From: CBDFJH01 sp965198095
GTDB lineage: Bacteria > Latescibacterota > UBA2968 > GCA-2709665
Direction of reading: 5' to 3'
NCBI GenBank assembly: GCA_965198095.1
Contig: OZ240239.1
Span: 620,001-684,000 of the forward strand
Length of the DNA stretch: 64,000 nt
The notes below the pieces were generated by a model. That model searched no databases. It saw only the letters and a program-made list of their open reading frames with translations, and had not been told where the DNA came from. Shown here piece after piece: positions 22,856 to 31,395 of this stretch; the first letter of the stretch is position 1; each line of letters opens with the position of its first letter. The position numbers and the translations under genes were made by a program.

Positions 22856-23151
22856 ATATCCTTTTCCGGTTTCGGGTCTGTCGCCCCCTTCTCCGAGCGT
22901 CCCCCGATCAGCAATCCGATCGGGATCAGCACGCAGTAGCCCACGACGAGCAGGACCGGGGCCAGGGTCAGGGTGAAAAACCCGTCCACGGGCGGTTGCG
23001 CGAGGCAGAGATACCCGATCGCGATCACGCCGATCCCCAGCGCAAGAATGGCCCCGTTGCGTCGCGTATAGGGCAGCCTTAGACGCTCGGACGGCCGCCT
23101 TCTCCGGCGAGGCCGGTTCCGTGCGCGGGAACCCCTTCGGGATGGCGCCAT
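22846..23151 (-). CDS. Small two-helix membrane protein
   Basis: This 101-residue protein has a very basic N-terminal tail (about 30 residues rich in Arg), two hydrophobic helices (GAILALGIGVIAIGYLCLAQ and TLAPVLLVVGYCVLIPIGLL), and a charged end. It resembles small DUF3098-like proteins of the FCB group but I do not assign a function. It lies 3 bases after rplS and its TAG stop sits inside the first bases of tRNA-Val (GGGCGGTTAG), so mRNA and tRNA maturation overlap by 10 bases. Confidence 0.7.
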   Translation of the reverse strand: MAPSRRGSRARNRPRRRRRPSERLRLPYTRRNGAILALGIGVIAIGYLCLAQPPVDGFFTLTLAPVLLVVGYCVLIPIGLLIGGRSEKGATDPKPEKDMGG

Positions 23152-23154
23152 GCG

Positions 23155-23526
23155 CTATTTCCTCGACGGTTTGGCTCTGACGATCTTCTCGGCGATCCGT
23201 GCAGCGCGCCCCCGCCGTTCGCGCAGGTAGGTAATCCTGGCACGGCGCACCTTGCCCTGCCGGAGGCGTTCCACCTTCGCCACTCGGGGCGAGTGCACCG
23301 GAAAGATTCGCTCCACGCCGACCCCACCCACGGCGATCTTGCGGACCGTGAAGGTCTCGTGAATCCCCCCTCCCCGCCGCTGAAGCACCACGCCCTCGAA
23401 GACCTGCGTGCGCGCCTTCTCGCCCTCGACCACCCGCACGTGTACCCGCACGGTGTCGCCCGCTCCGAAGTCGGAACGGTCCGTGCGCAGGCTGCTTTCG
23501 TTTACGACATCCAGCAAAGTGCCCAT
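23155..23526 (-). CDS. rplS: 50S ribosomal protein L19
   Basis: This 123-residue protein has the L19 core: DFGAGDTVRVHVRVVEGEKA, RTQVFEGVVLQRRGGGIHET, FTVRKIAVGGVGVERIFPVH and SPRVAKVERLRQGKVRRARI. L19 sits at the 30S-50S interface. It is the last ribosomal gene of the rpsP-rimM-trmD-rplS string, with 44 bases to trmD. Length is normal and nothing is unusual. Confidence 0.97.
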   Translation of the reverse strand: MGTLLDVVNESSLRTDRSDFGAGDTVRVHVRVVEGEKARTQVFEGVVLQRRGGGIHETFTVRKIAVGGVGVERIFPVHSPRVAKVERLRQGKVRRARITYLRERRGRAARIAEKIVRAKPSRK

Positions 23527-23570
23527 GTGACAAAATTCCTGTAAAAAAACAGATCCTTTTCAAGAAAACG

Positions 23571-24272
23571 TCAGGTCAAATCCATCTCGGGCCTTTCGTC
23601 GAGAAGATCCGGCCTCCGTTCGCGTGTGCGTCTCATCGCCTGCTCTCGTCGCCAGGTTGCAATCAGATGACGGTTGCCACTCAACAGCACCTCAGGCACC
23701 GACAGGCCATCGAAAACCTCCGGGCGCGTATACCACGGGCAGTCCAGCAACCCGTCCTGAAAAGAGTCTTCCAGTGCCGATTCCGCATCGCCGATCGCAC
23801 CGGGAATCAGCCTCGCCACGGCGTCGATCAACACCAGCGCCGGAAGCTCCCCCCCACTCACCGCATAGTCTCCGATCGAAATCTCCTCACGCACGTAGCG
23901 CTGACGGATGCGCTCATCGATACCCCGATAGTGTCCGCACAACAGAATGAGATGGTCTTCCAGAGAAAGCCGGTTCGCGGTCGCCTGATCCAACCGCTTC
24001 CCTTCCGGCGTCATGAAGATCACGCGGTCGAGGGCGCGTCCGTCCGCGGCGATCGACTTGAGGGCCCGTGCGATCGGCTCCGGTTTGAACACCATCCCCG
24101 CGCCACCCCCGTAGGGCGCGTCGTCGACCGATCTATGGACGTCATCCGTGTGGTCCCTCAGGTCGTGAACCTCCAGCGTGACGAGACCGGCCTTGAGCGC
24201 GCGTCCGGGAATGCCGCAAGAGAGGACACGCCTGATCAGATCCGGAAAGATCGTCAACACATCGACGTGCAT
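23571..24272 (-). CDS. trmD: tRNA (guanine37-N1)-methyltransferase TrmD
   Basis: This 233-residue SPOUT methyltransferase begins MHVDVLTIFPDLIRRVLSCG and carries DDAPYGGGAGMVFKPEPIAR (about residues 52-71), the trefoil-knot SAM site LLCGHYRGIDERIRQ and EISIGDYAVSGGELPAL. It methylates G37 of tRNAs reading CNN and prevents +1 frameshifting. It is encoded 12 bases after rimM. It is complete and typical. Confidence 0.97.
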   Translation of the reverse strand: MHVDVLTIFPDLIRRVLSCGIPGRALKAGLVTLEVHDLRDHTDDVHRSVDDAPYGGGAGMVFKPEPIARALKSIAADGRALDRVIFMTPEGKRLDQATANRLSLEDHLILLCGHYRGIDERIRQRYVREEISIGDYAVSGGELPALVLIDAVARLIPGAIGDAESALEDSFQDGLLDCPWYTRPEVFDGLSVPEVLLSGNRHLIATWRREQAMRRTRERRPDLLDERPEMDLT

Positions 24273-24284
24273 GGATTCCTCCGA

Positions 24285-24812
24285 TCACAACAACCCTTCC
24301 ACGTCGCGAGCCACGAGCCGATGCTCAGCCCTGTCGACCCGAATCAGGTCCTGAATCGCCGGCAGCAGAAGCTCTGCTCCATCGTGCCGGCGCACAACGT
24401 AGACATCGTTCGCCGGCATGGAAAGCACATCCACGACCTGCCCGACACGCTCGCCGGCCTCCGTCTCCACGTTGAGACCCACGATTTCGAACACGTAGAA
24501 GACGCCTTCCGGAAGCGGATGAACCTCTTCCCGGCGAACCACGAGCAGGCTGCCGCTCAGCGCGGCGACCGCCTCGGGGGTCTGGAGGCCTTCAAACTTG
24601 ATCGCCAGCCGCTTGCCGTAAGCTCGAACCTTCTCCACGTGCAGCGCGCTTCGTGATCCATCGGGCCGTTCAACGAGGACCTCGTCGAGGTCTTCGAACC
24701 GTTCGACGAAATCGGTCAAAGGGGCGAAAAAGGCTTCTCCCTGAATCCCCCGGGGCCGGAGAATCCTCCCGATGGCGACAAACGCGCCCGTCTCTGACTT
24801 CGCCCCCGGCAA
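24285..24812 (-). CDS. rimM: Ribosome maturation factor RimM
   Basis: This 175-residue protein has the RimM N-terminal domain (VAIGRILRPRGIQGEAFFAP, residues 12-31) and the PRC-barrel C-terminal domain (VFEIVGLNVETEAGERVGQV, VYVVRRHDGAELLLPAI, VDRAEHRLVARDVEGLL). It assists 30S head assembly by binding S19. The start is TTG at 24812, 2 bases after the rpsP stop with GAGGGC upstream, so it is translated with rpsP. Confidence 0.95.
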   Translation of the reverse strand: MPGAKSETGAFVAIGRILRPRGIQGEAFFAPLTDFVERFEDLDEVLVERPDGSRSALHVEKVRAYGKRLAIKFEGLQTPEAVAALSGSLLVVRREEVHPLPEGVFYVFEIVGLNVETEAGERVGQVVDVLSMPANDVYVVRRHDGAELLLPAIQDLIRVDRAEHRLVARDVEGLL

Positions 24813-24814
24813 GG

Positions 24815-25135
24815 CTAGCCCTCGGCAGGCGCCTCGACCGGGCCCTCGTCGCTGTCCGACACGGCCTCCGTCGGTTCAGCGGCCCCGCGCCAGCTCATCA
24901 GGATACCCTCCCGCCTGAGGAGACTCCGAGCCGTGTCCGTGGGCTGAGCACCCTTGGACAGCCAGTGCAGAATGCGATCTTCGTGGAGCTTCACAACTTC
25001 CGGATGCTTCGTCGGATCATAGTACCCCAGGTTCTCGACGAAGCGCCCATCCCTCGGAGAGGAACTCTCCGAGGCCATCAGGCGATAGAAGGGGGCGTTC
25101 TTTCTACCTTTTCGTGTCAGTCGTATCTTGAGCAA
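24815..25135 (-). CDS. rpsP: 30S ribosomal protein S16
   Basis: The first 84 residues are canonical S16 (LKIRLTRKGRKNAPFYRLMA, DGRFVENLGYYDPTKHPEVV, WLSKGAQPTDTARSLLRREG), followed by a 20-residue acidic tail (EAVSDSDEGPVEAPAEG). The start is TTG at 25135 preceded by GGAGGAG at good spacing. It lies 76 bases downstream of ffh in the same operon. Confidence 0.96.
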   Translation of the reverse strand: MLKIRLTRKGRKNAPFYRLMASESSSPRDGRFVENLGYYDPTKHPEVVKLHEDRILHWLSKGAQPTDTARSLLRREGILMSWRGAAEPTEAVSDSDEGPVEAPAEG

Positions 25136-25211
25136 ACGGTCTCCTCCATAAAACGATCTTCACATCCCGAAAAAAACGGATCCACCACGTTCACGAACGC
25201 GAGAAACCTGT

Positions 25212-26543
25212 CTATCCAACAAGCGGCATCGCCATTCCCTTGCGGCCCTTACCCATCTGGCCCATCCGCTTCATCATCTTCTGCATCACGTTGAACTGCT
25301 TGATCAGGCGATTCACGTCCTGAACCTTCGTCCCGCTTCCCAGCGCAACGCGGCGCCGGCGGCTCCCGTTCAGGATCCGGGGGTTCGCTCGCTCCTCGCG
25401 CGTCATCGAACAAATGACCGCCTCTACCTGCACGAAGGCGTCTTCGGCGATCGGGGCGCCTCTCAGCGCCTTGCCCGCCCCCCCGGGGATCATCTGCAAC
25501 ACCTGATCCATGGGGCCCATCTTCCGGACCTGATCCAGCTGATCACGAAAATCGTCGAACGTGAACGACGCCCGAAGAAGCTTCTTCCGGAGCTGGCGGG
25601 CGCGCTCGACTTCTACGGCCTGTTCAGCCTTCTCGACCAGGGTCACGACATCTCCCATGCCCATGATGCGCGACGCCATCCGCTCCGGATGAAACGGCTC
25701 CAGGCCGTCCAGCTTCTCACTCACGCCCACGAACTTGATCGGAACCCCGGTCACTTCGCGGATCGACACCGCCGCACCCCCCCGCGTATCGCTGTCCATC
25801 CTCGTGAGCACAACGCCCGTGAACCGAAGTCGCTCGTAAAAGGCCTTTGCTGTCGAAACCGCATCCTGCCCCATCATCCCATCGGCAACGAACAGGATCT
25901 CAGACGGGTCGACGGCCTCCTTGATCCTCACGGCCTCCTCCATCCGCGCTTCATCAACGTGCAGCCGACCCGCAGTATCTACGATCACGAGGTCCCGGCC
26001 CTCCCTCTTGGCCCGAGAGACCGCTTCGACACTCGTCTTCACCGGATCGTCCCCGTGATCGGGCGCGTGAACGGGGACCTCAATCGACTTCCCCAGGACG
26101 GCGAGCTGTTCGACCGCCGCGGGGCGCGTGACATCCGCGGCGACCAGAAGCGGACGCCGCCCCTGCGTCTTGACGCGTCGCGCCAGCTTGGCCGCGGTCG
26201 TGGTCTTCCCGCTTCCCTGAAGACCGACCATGAGCACGACGTGGGGCTCCGGTCCGACGCCCTGAAGCCCTTGATGCGAATCTCCGAGCAGCTTCACCAT
26301 TTCGTCGTGAACCGCCTTGACAATCTGCTGACCCGGGGTGATGCTCCTGAGCACGTCCTGACCCAGCGCCCGGCCCTTCACGCCGTCCACGAACGACTTG
26401 GCGACCTTGTAGTTGACGTCTGCCTCCAGAAGCGCCCGGCGTATGTCCCGGAGCGCCTCCTCCACGTTCGCTTCGGTCATCCTGCCGCGACTTCGCAGGC
26501 CCTTGAAAACGGCTTCCAGTTTTTCGGTCAGATGATCGAACAT
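25212..26543 (-). CDS. ffh: Signal recognition particle GTPase Ffh
   Basis: This 443-residue protein contains the N domain (MFDHLTEKLEAVFKGLRSRG), the G domain with GLQGSGKTTTAAKLA (about residues 106-120), DTAGRLHVD, TRMDSDTRGGA and GVGEK-like VGVSEKLDGLEPF, and the Met-rich M domain (MTREERANPRILNGSRRRRV, FNVMQKMMKRMGQMGKG). It binds signal sequences with 4.5S RNA and docks at FtsY. ATG 26543 is chosen over GTG 26549 because GGAG lies 6 bases upstream and the family starts MFDxL. Confidence 0.97.
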   Translation of the reverse strand: MFDHLTEKLEAVFKGLRSRGRMTEANVEEALRDIRRALLEADVNYKVAKSFVDGVKGRALGQDVLRSITPGQQIVKAVHDEMVKLLGDSHQGLQGVGPEPHVVLMVGLQGSGKTTTAAKLARRVKTQGRRPLLVAADVTRPAAVEQLAVLGKSIEVPVHAPDHGDDPVKTSVEAVSRAKREGRDLVIVDTAGRLHVDEARMEEAVRIKEAVDPSEILFVADGMMGQDAVSTAKAFYERLRFTGVVLTRMDSDTRGGAAVSIREVTGVPIKFVGVSEKLDGLEPFHPERMASRIMGMGDVVTLVEKAEQAVEVERARQLRKKLLRASFTFDDFRDQLDQVRKMGPMDQVLQMIPGGAGKALRGAPIAEDAFVQVEAVICSMTREERANPRILNGSRRRRVALGSGTKVQDVNRLIKQFNVMQKMMKRMGQMGKGRKGMAMPLVG

Positions 26544-26581
26544 GCGCACTCCGAAAAAAAAGGACGTAGACTGATTAATAT

Positions 26582-26587
26582 ATTATA
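26582..26587 (-). promoter_or_regulatory. Probable -10 box ahead of ffh-rpsP-rimM-trmD-rplS
   Basis: On the minus strand a perfect TATAAT lies 39 bases before the ffh start in an AT-rich gap between rpe and ffh. No good -35 box is evident at 17 bases. Confidence 0.45.
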
Positions 26588-26616
26588 AATCCTATGCTTT
26601 TACAACTACGATTTCT

Positions 26617-27279
26617 CTAGGATCGGCCTTCCGCAGCCCTGCGGATGGCGGCCACGTTCTCGGTAACGCCACCCTCACCGAAAATGGCCGACCCCGCGAC
26701 AAGAACCCCGACGCCTGCCGCGACGGCCGCCCCGGCGTTCTCCACGCCGATGCCCCCGTCAATCTCGATCTCCGTCTCCAGGCCGCGGCGATCGATCTCC
26801 TCCTTGAGCGATCTGACCCTGGGCAGGGCGTCCGGCATGAACGCCTGGCCACCGAACCCCGGTTCCACGGACATCACGAGCGCGAGGTCCAGGAGATCAA
26901 GCAAGGGAAACAGATCCGAGATCGGGGTGCCCGGCCTGAGCGTCGCCCCCGAGCGGATACCGGCGGCCCCGATGCGACGCACGACTTGGGAAACATCTTC
27001 TTCGATCTCCGTATGAACCGTCAGGATATCGGCGCCGCTTTCGACAAACCTCTCTACGTAGTCTCCGGGATTGCCGATCATCAAATGAACATCGAGGGTG
27101 AGATCCGTTTTCCGGCGGATGGCGGAAATCACCATCGGACCGAACGTCAGGTTGGGCACGAAATGCCCATCCATCACATCCAGGTGAATGTAGTCCACAC
27201 CCGCAGCCTCCACTTCCCGGATCTCGCGCTCGAGCGAGCTGAAGTCGGCGGACAGAAACGAGGGGGCAATCTTGACCAT
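26617..27279 (-). CDS. rpe: Ribulose-phosphate 3-epimerase
   Basis: This 220-residue TIM barrel has the family motifs KIAPSFLSADFSSL (residues 2-15), the metal-binding HLDVMDGHFVPNLTFGP (about 33-49) and LDVHLMIGNP, MSVEPGFGGQAFMPD and EIDGGIGVENA. It interconverts ribulose-5-P and xylulose-5-P. ATG 27279 has AGGGG upstream; GTG 27282 is the alternative. It is upstream of ffh on the same strand but separated by an AT-rich gap with a promoter-like box. Confidence 0.96.
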   Translation of the reverse strand: MVKIAPSFLSADFSSLEREIREVEAAGVDYIHLDVMDGHFVPNLTFGPMVISAIRRKTDLTLDVHLMIGNPGDYVERFVESGADILTVHTEIEEDVSQVVRRIGAAGIRSGATLRPGTPISDLFPLLDLLDLALVMSVEPGFGGQAFMPDALPRVRSLKEEIDRRGLETEIEIDGGIGVENAGAAVAAGVGVLVAGSAIFGEGGVTENVAAIRRAAEGRS

Positions 27280-27294
27280 CACATTCCCCTTACG

Positions 27295-27819
27295 CTAACC
27301 TGATTAATTCATGAAAAAGGTTAGGAAAGTCACTGGTACTCACCTTTTCTTGCCGCCCAAGAAAAGGTGACAAAAGAAGGGCGCCTGCCTGCCGCGCCCA
27401 ACGCGGCGCAGGCAGGCCCCTCAAACGCCGGGGAGGCTCGGGCCGTGGCGACTCAGCCTCACTGGAAACGACCGGCGCCGCGAAGAGACTGAACGCCTCC
27501 CCCCGCCTGATGCCCACTGCGGGACCCGCCCCCACACCGCGAATTTCCATTCGCCCCCACATCCGCACCCGCACCTGACCCCGTCCCACAGAGGGCCCTA
27601 ACCCCTGGGGAGGAGAAACGCGGAAGCAGCCAAGGAGCCGAAACGCCACGGCCGCGATGACATCCAGCCCGAATCACTCGTGAAATCTGAACAATCTGCG
27701 TAAATACTGGGCTTTCCGTTTATTGCACCAAAACAAAGTCTTTTAGCTCAAATTGAATAACTGATCGTTCTACATAAAATTATGACGATTTTCAGCAAAT
27801 TTATGAATTATTCAGGCTC
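27295..27819. mobile_element. Miniature inverted-repeat element, copy A (~525 bp)
   Basis: The terminal inverted repeats are ctaacctgattaattcatga (left) and tttatgaattattcaggct (right), imperfect in this copy. The internal sequence is over 90 per cent identical by eye to 34901-35425, including a nested palindrome GCCTGCCTGC ... GCAGGCAGGC (27383-27417). A 119-codon minus-strand frame is shared by both copies, but it has no protein-like features or start signal. The rest of 27283-27999 contains no gene. Confidence 0.8.
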
Positions 27820-27999
27820 ACTGCTGTCCAAGAAAAAAGTGACTCTTCCAGCGGCCATAATTGTGCTGGTCCGGTCCCATTGAGCCCGTGAAACAGGCAG
27901 TTTGTGAAACTCAGGCAACCTTGGGCGAGGCGCTGTTTCGCAGAAGCGAACCAGATGCTGTCCAAGACAGAAACCGATTTTGGACAGGTGTGATTCAGG

Positions 28000-28743
28000 C
28001 TAAAGCTTACTCACGACCAGAGCGATGCGCGTCCCTCGCTTCACTTCCTCACCCGCCTCGGGAAGCTGCCGAATGACGACGTTCGGCAGATAGCCCGTGC
28101 TGAACTCATACCGGATCGCACCCACGCGAAGACCCGCGTCGGCGACCGCCGCCCGCGCATCCTCCAGTTCTCGGCCGACGAGGTCCGGCGCTTCTACGAT
28201 CTCGCGAGGAGGTCCATTGCTGACCACGACGGCGACGAGGTGGCCCGCGCCCACCAAAACTCCGGCCGCAGGAACCTGGCGAACCACGAGTCCCTCCCTC
28301 ACGCTGGAGGAGGTGTCGTCCGTCACCTCCCCCATTTCCAGACCGCTCTGCGCAATCCGGAGACCGGCCTGACGCAACGTTTTTCCCTTGAGATCGGGCA
28401 CGCCGTAAAGACGCCGTCCTTTGCTCGGGACCGCATAGACCGTGCGGTCTCGCTTCACCCTGGAAAATGCCGGCGGGTTCTGATAGACGATGCGTCCTTC
28501 GGGAATTCGATCATCCCAGCGGGGTTCCCGAAGCTCGAGCCTGAGTCCATACATGTCCAGTCTTGCTCGCGCTTGAGTCTGCGTGAGGTCAACCAGATCG
28601 GGTACCTCCACGCGCATGCCCGTGCGAACCAGACGCGGCATGATCACCGTATCCATCAACACGAGCCCTACCGTGCCGGTGAGGATCGCGCAGACGGCAA
28701 ACAGCGCGGCTTTCCTTAGGAAGGTCCTGGAGATCCTGGGCAT
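28000..28743 (-). CDS. PASTA-domain membrane protein
   Basis: This 247-residue protein has one N-terminal membrane helix (AALFAVCAILTGTVGLVLMD, residues 12-31) and three PASTA repeats (EVPDLVDLTQTQARARLDMY, GVPDLKGKTLRQAGLRIAQS, EAPDLVGRELEDARAAVADA), each followed by a G-x-V...PxAG segment. PASTA repeats normally bind muropeptides or other cell-wall ligands; here there is no kinase or transpeptidase domain. The gene is complete and apparently monocistronic, upstream of the PorV-like gene by strand order (84 bases). Confidence 0.85.
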   Translation of the reverse strand: MPRISRTFLRKAALFAVCAILTGTVGLVLMDTVIMPRLVRTGMRVEVPDLVDLTQTQARARLDMYGLRLELREPRWDDRIPEGRIVYQNPPAFSRVKRDRTVYAVPSKGRRLYGVPDLKGKTLRQAGLRIAQSGLEMGEVTDDTSSSVREGLVVRQVPAAGVLVGAGHLVAVVVSNGPPREIVEAPDLVGRELEDARAAVADAGLRVGAIRYEFSTGYLPNVVIRQLPEAGEEVKRGTRIALVVSKL

Positions 28744-28826
28744 GGCGTCGCCCGCCTAGGCCGGAGGCTCGGGATCGAAATCGGAAACGTCGGAGGCTCA
28801 AAAATCTGAAAATAGAACAACGGCCC

Positions 28827-29693
28827 CTACCTGTCAAGCCGGGGACGCGTTTGCGTCGGCGCGTCAAGGTGTCGCGTGGACCCGCCGGACCCTTTTCGCA
28901 GCGTCAGAGAAACCCGGTGTGAGACGCCGAGCACCGTATGGTAGATGGCCGCGTAATCCAACCTGAGCTTGCGTTTCAGCAGCCCGATCCCGAACGAGAG
29001 GCGTTCGGGATGTCCACCGGCCCCCGCGCGAAGCATCACGCTTCTGCCGGATCTGAATTCGAGACCGACGCTCAACCCGGTGGGCAGCCCGACCTCTCTC
29101 TTCACATCGACCTGCAGGATCACGCCGGGGGCGGTCTCGATCAGGAGCCCCGTCATCCCACCCCGTCCCAACACCTCCGCACCTCTCCCACTCACATTCC
29201 AGAATGAGACCGCCCAGACGGCTCGATCCGTCAAGCGTGTTCGAGCACCCAGATCGAACGCGCTCCACGCTCGACTTTCCACACCCGCCACGTCCAGGTA
29301 CATCCTCCGGACCCCGATACCGACGCCCAACCCGGGGGAAAGGGCACATCCGTAGACCAACCCGACCGCGCGCTCTCTATATCGCTCGAACCCGTAGCTC
29401 TGGTAACTCAACCCTCCGGCACCCACACCCGTCGGAAACGCCAATCCCAGAGCCTGGCTCTGCAGTTCCGCCATCCCAAACGGCCGCTCGTAGTCAGCGG
29501 TGACTTCGATCCCGGAAAGCCAGGCGACGGATGCCGGGTTCCAGAACAGGGCTTCAACACCTTCCGCCATTCCCGTGAAGGTGTCCCCCATGCCTCCGGC
29601 CCGAGCCCCGACAGGCCGAAACTCAAACGCCGGCTCGGCGACAAGCGGAAAGAATAGCGCGAATGGAATCGAAAGTGAGAGACGTCCGGACAT
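28827..29693 (-). CDS. PorV/PorQ-like (UPF0164) outer-membrane beta-barrel protein
   Basis: From ATG 29693, MSGRLSLSIPFALFFPLVAE is a signal peptide. It is followed by FRPVGARAGGMGDTFTGMAE and GVEALFWNPASVAWL, the hallmark N-terminus of PorV/UPF0164 barrels, and amphipathic strands to the end. It is related to FadL-like transport barrels; the role is unknown without a secretion context. A second family member lies at 41668. The C-terminal tail (STRHLDAPTQTRPRLDR) is basic and probably extracellular or disordered. Confidence 0.75.
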   Translation of the reverse strand: MSGRLSLSIPFALFFPLVAEPAFEFRPVGARAGGMGDTFTGMAEGVEALFWNPASVAWLSGIEVTADYERPFGMAELQSQALGLAFPTGVGAGGLSYQSYGFERYRERAVGLVYGCALSPGLGVGIGVRRMYLDVAGVESRAWSAFDLGARTRLTDRAVWAVSFWNVSGRGAEVLGRGGMTGLLIETAPGVILQVDVKREVGLPTGLSVGLEFRSGRSVMLRAGAGGHPERLSFGIGLLKRKLRLDYAAIYHTVLGVSHRVSLTLRKGSGGSTRHLDAPTQTRPRLDR

Positions 29694-29862
29694 GGCGGCG
29701 TTCCACTGCAATCTTCATACCACCCTGCCGGCTCGCCTCCGAGCGACCGCCATTCCCGGCGGATCACGAGGTCCGGGGACCGTCGGCTGAAGCCGCCTTC
29801 GCCTCACCGCGCCATGGCCTGCCTGTCATCACCGCGCATCTCTGTCATCCGGCACACGACAA

Positions 29863-29894
29863 AATGGCCCGTGAGGCATGCCTCACGGGCCATT
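29863..29894. repeat. Perfect 32-bp palindrome between divergent genes
   Basis: AATGGCCCGTGAGGCA is followed directly by its exact reverse complement. It lies in the 280-base gap between the minus-strand PorV-like gene and the plus-strand pseudouridine synthase. There is no T-run, so an operator or cruciform is as likely as a terminator. Confidence 0.6.
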
Positions 29895-29972
29895 GGATCA
29901 ACGCGATGCAAGCGCGTCGGCGATTTATGTTATATTACTCCGGACGCAGGCCGTCACAACAGGATCTCCACG

Positions 29973-30935
29973 ATGAAAAACGCCATCGCCCGGTCTGAAA
30001 CCTTGAATCGCGGGTGGGTCTACACCGATCGGATCCACGAGAACGCGGCGGGACAATCCGTCCTCGCGTTTTATGCGTCCCGGTACTCGCACTCCACGAG
30101 GGCCGTATGGAGAGAACGGATCGAGTCGGGCGCGGTCCGCCTGAACGGGAAGCCGACCGCGCCCGAAACCTTGCTTCGTCGCGGTCACGTCCTGGCCTAT
30201 CACAGGGCCCCCTGGCGAGAGCCGCGCGTGCCGCGCTCCTTTGGACTTCTCTACGAAGACACGCACATCATCGCCGCAGCCAAACCTTCCGGACTTCCTG
30301 TGCTACCGGGCGGCCATCATCTCGAAAACACCCTGTTATCGCTCGTCCGAAACCGCTATACCGATCGGCCTCCACCCTCGCCCCTCCACCGCTTGGGGCG
30401 GGCGACGTCCGGAATCGTCCTCTTCGCGCGCACCTCCCTGGCAAAACGCGCGCTATCCGAGGACCTGCGTGAGGGCCGAATCACGAAGATCTACCGGGCG
30501 CTGGCGCGTGGGGTCTCCGGAAGCGAGACGTTTGAGATAAAGACGCCCATTGGACGCGTCGCTCACCCGGGAATCGACTACCTTTACGCCGCCAACCCCG
30601 AAGGTCGACCTTCCACCACGGAATGCCGGGTGCTTCACCGAGACCTCGACAACGGTTGCACGCTGCTCGAAGTCCGAATCCTGACGGGTCGCCCCCATCA
30701 GATCCGCATCCACCTCGCGGCGGCGGGCCAGCCTCTCGCAGGAGACCCCCTCTACGGAGCCGGTGGACGTCCGATCGATTCCGGACGCTCCAGGCAACCC
30801 CTGCCGGGAGACGGTGGCTACCATCTCCACGCGCACCGAGTCGGTTTTCTGCATCCAGCCGAACGACGCACCCTCACCCTCACCTGCGTGCCCCCGCCCG
30901 TTTTGCGCACGAACAGCGACCTGCGCGCCCCTTGA
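29973..30935 (+). CDS. RluA-family RNA pseudouridine synthase (variant active site)
   Basis: This 320-residue protein has an N-terminal S4-like domain (ENAAGQSVLAFYASRYSHST ... AVRLNGKPTAPETLLRRGHV) and an RluA catalytic domain (DTHIIAAAKPSGLPVLPGG, HRLGRATSGIVLFARTSLAK, LLEVRILTGRPHQIRIHLAA). The catalytic motif is normally HRLDxxTSG; codon GGG gives Gly instead of the essential Asp. Some plant and bacterial relatives share HRLGR, so this may be a distinct subfamily. ATG 29973 is preceded by aggatctccacg; upstream codons show no homology. Confidence 0.8.
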   Translation: MKNAIARSETLNRGWVYTDRIHENAAGQSVLAFYASRYSHSTRAVWRERIESGAVRLNGKPTAPETLLRRGHVLAYHRAPWREPRVPRSFGLLYEDTHIIAAAKPSGLPVLPGGHHLENTLLSLVRNRYTDRPPPSPLHRLGRATSGIVLFARTSLAKRALSEDLREGRITKIYRALARGVSGSETFEIKTPIGRVAHPGIDYLYAANPEGRPSTTECRVLHRDLDNGCTLLEVRILTGRPHQIRIHLAAAGQPLAGDPLYGAGGRPIDSGRSRQPLPGDGGYHLHAHRVGFLHPAERRTLTLTCVPPPVLRTNSDLRAP

Positions 30936-30944
30936 ACGCAACGT

Positions 30945-31358
30945 TCAAAATTTCATCCCCAAGCGCAGTTTCATTTTCATTCGAGACTGGGCGCTGTCCT
31001 CGACATCGATCCACACCACGGCATCCAGATGCGCATCCACGTAGGCGTCCGCGACGCTGTAGAAGAGGATCGCGAAGGTCGAAATCAGAAATGGGTTGCG
31101 GTTGGATGTGCCGCCATTCCGGAACCGGTCCACAAAAAAGGCCACCGCAGAACCCACCTCCGCAGTGGCGATCACACCCCCCTTGACCGCGCGCCCGTTG
31201 TAAAACTGCCCCCAGCCCGGCAGGGCGAGAGACCGAAGCATCGCCCCGGTTGGAGATCGAACGTGCCTCGTCGTGTCCGCCCCTGCGGTTTCCGTCTCCT
31301 GAGCCCAGGACGGGCTCACGGACAACAGCGCCGCAAGAACCCCCAGAGTTTTCAGCAA
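30945..31358 (-). CDS. DUF5683 membrane protein
   Basis: The protein shows a signal-like helix (LKTLGVLAALLSVSPSWAQ) and the DUF5683 core PTGAMLRSLALPGWGQFYNG then RAVKGGVIATAEVGSAVAFF, a family frequent in the FCB group with two to three short helices. The start is uncertain: TTG 31358 has ggggaagg 5 bases upstream and makes the signal peptide N-terminal, while ATG 31445 would overlap the kinase gene by 50 bases. The function is unknown, probably an envelope protein. Confidence 0.75.
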   Translation of the reverse strand: MLKTLGVLAALLSVSPSWAQETETAGADTTRHVRSPTGAMLRSLALPGWGQFYNGRAVKGGVIATAEVGSAVAFFVDRFRNGGTSNRNPFLISTFAILFYSVADAYVDAHLDAVVWIDVEDSAQSRMKMKLRLGMKF

Positions 31359-31395
31359 CCGATCCTTCCCCGGAATCTTTTCCGCGACCCGGCGC

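Noticed and set aside
27290..27649. 119-codon frame in MITE copy A, conserved with 34901-35254 in copy B
   Set aside because: Conservation follows from DNA-level identity of the repeat; the product is Pro/Arg/Gly-rich without motifs and runs through the terminal repeat.
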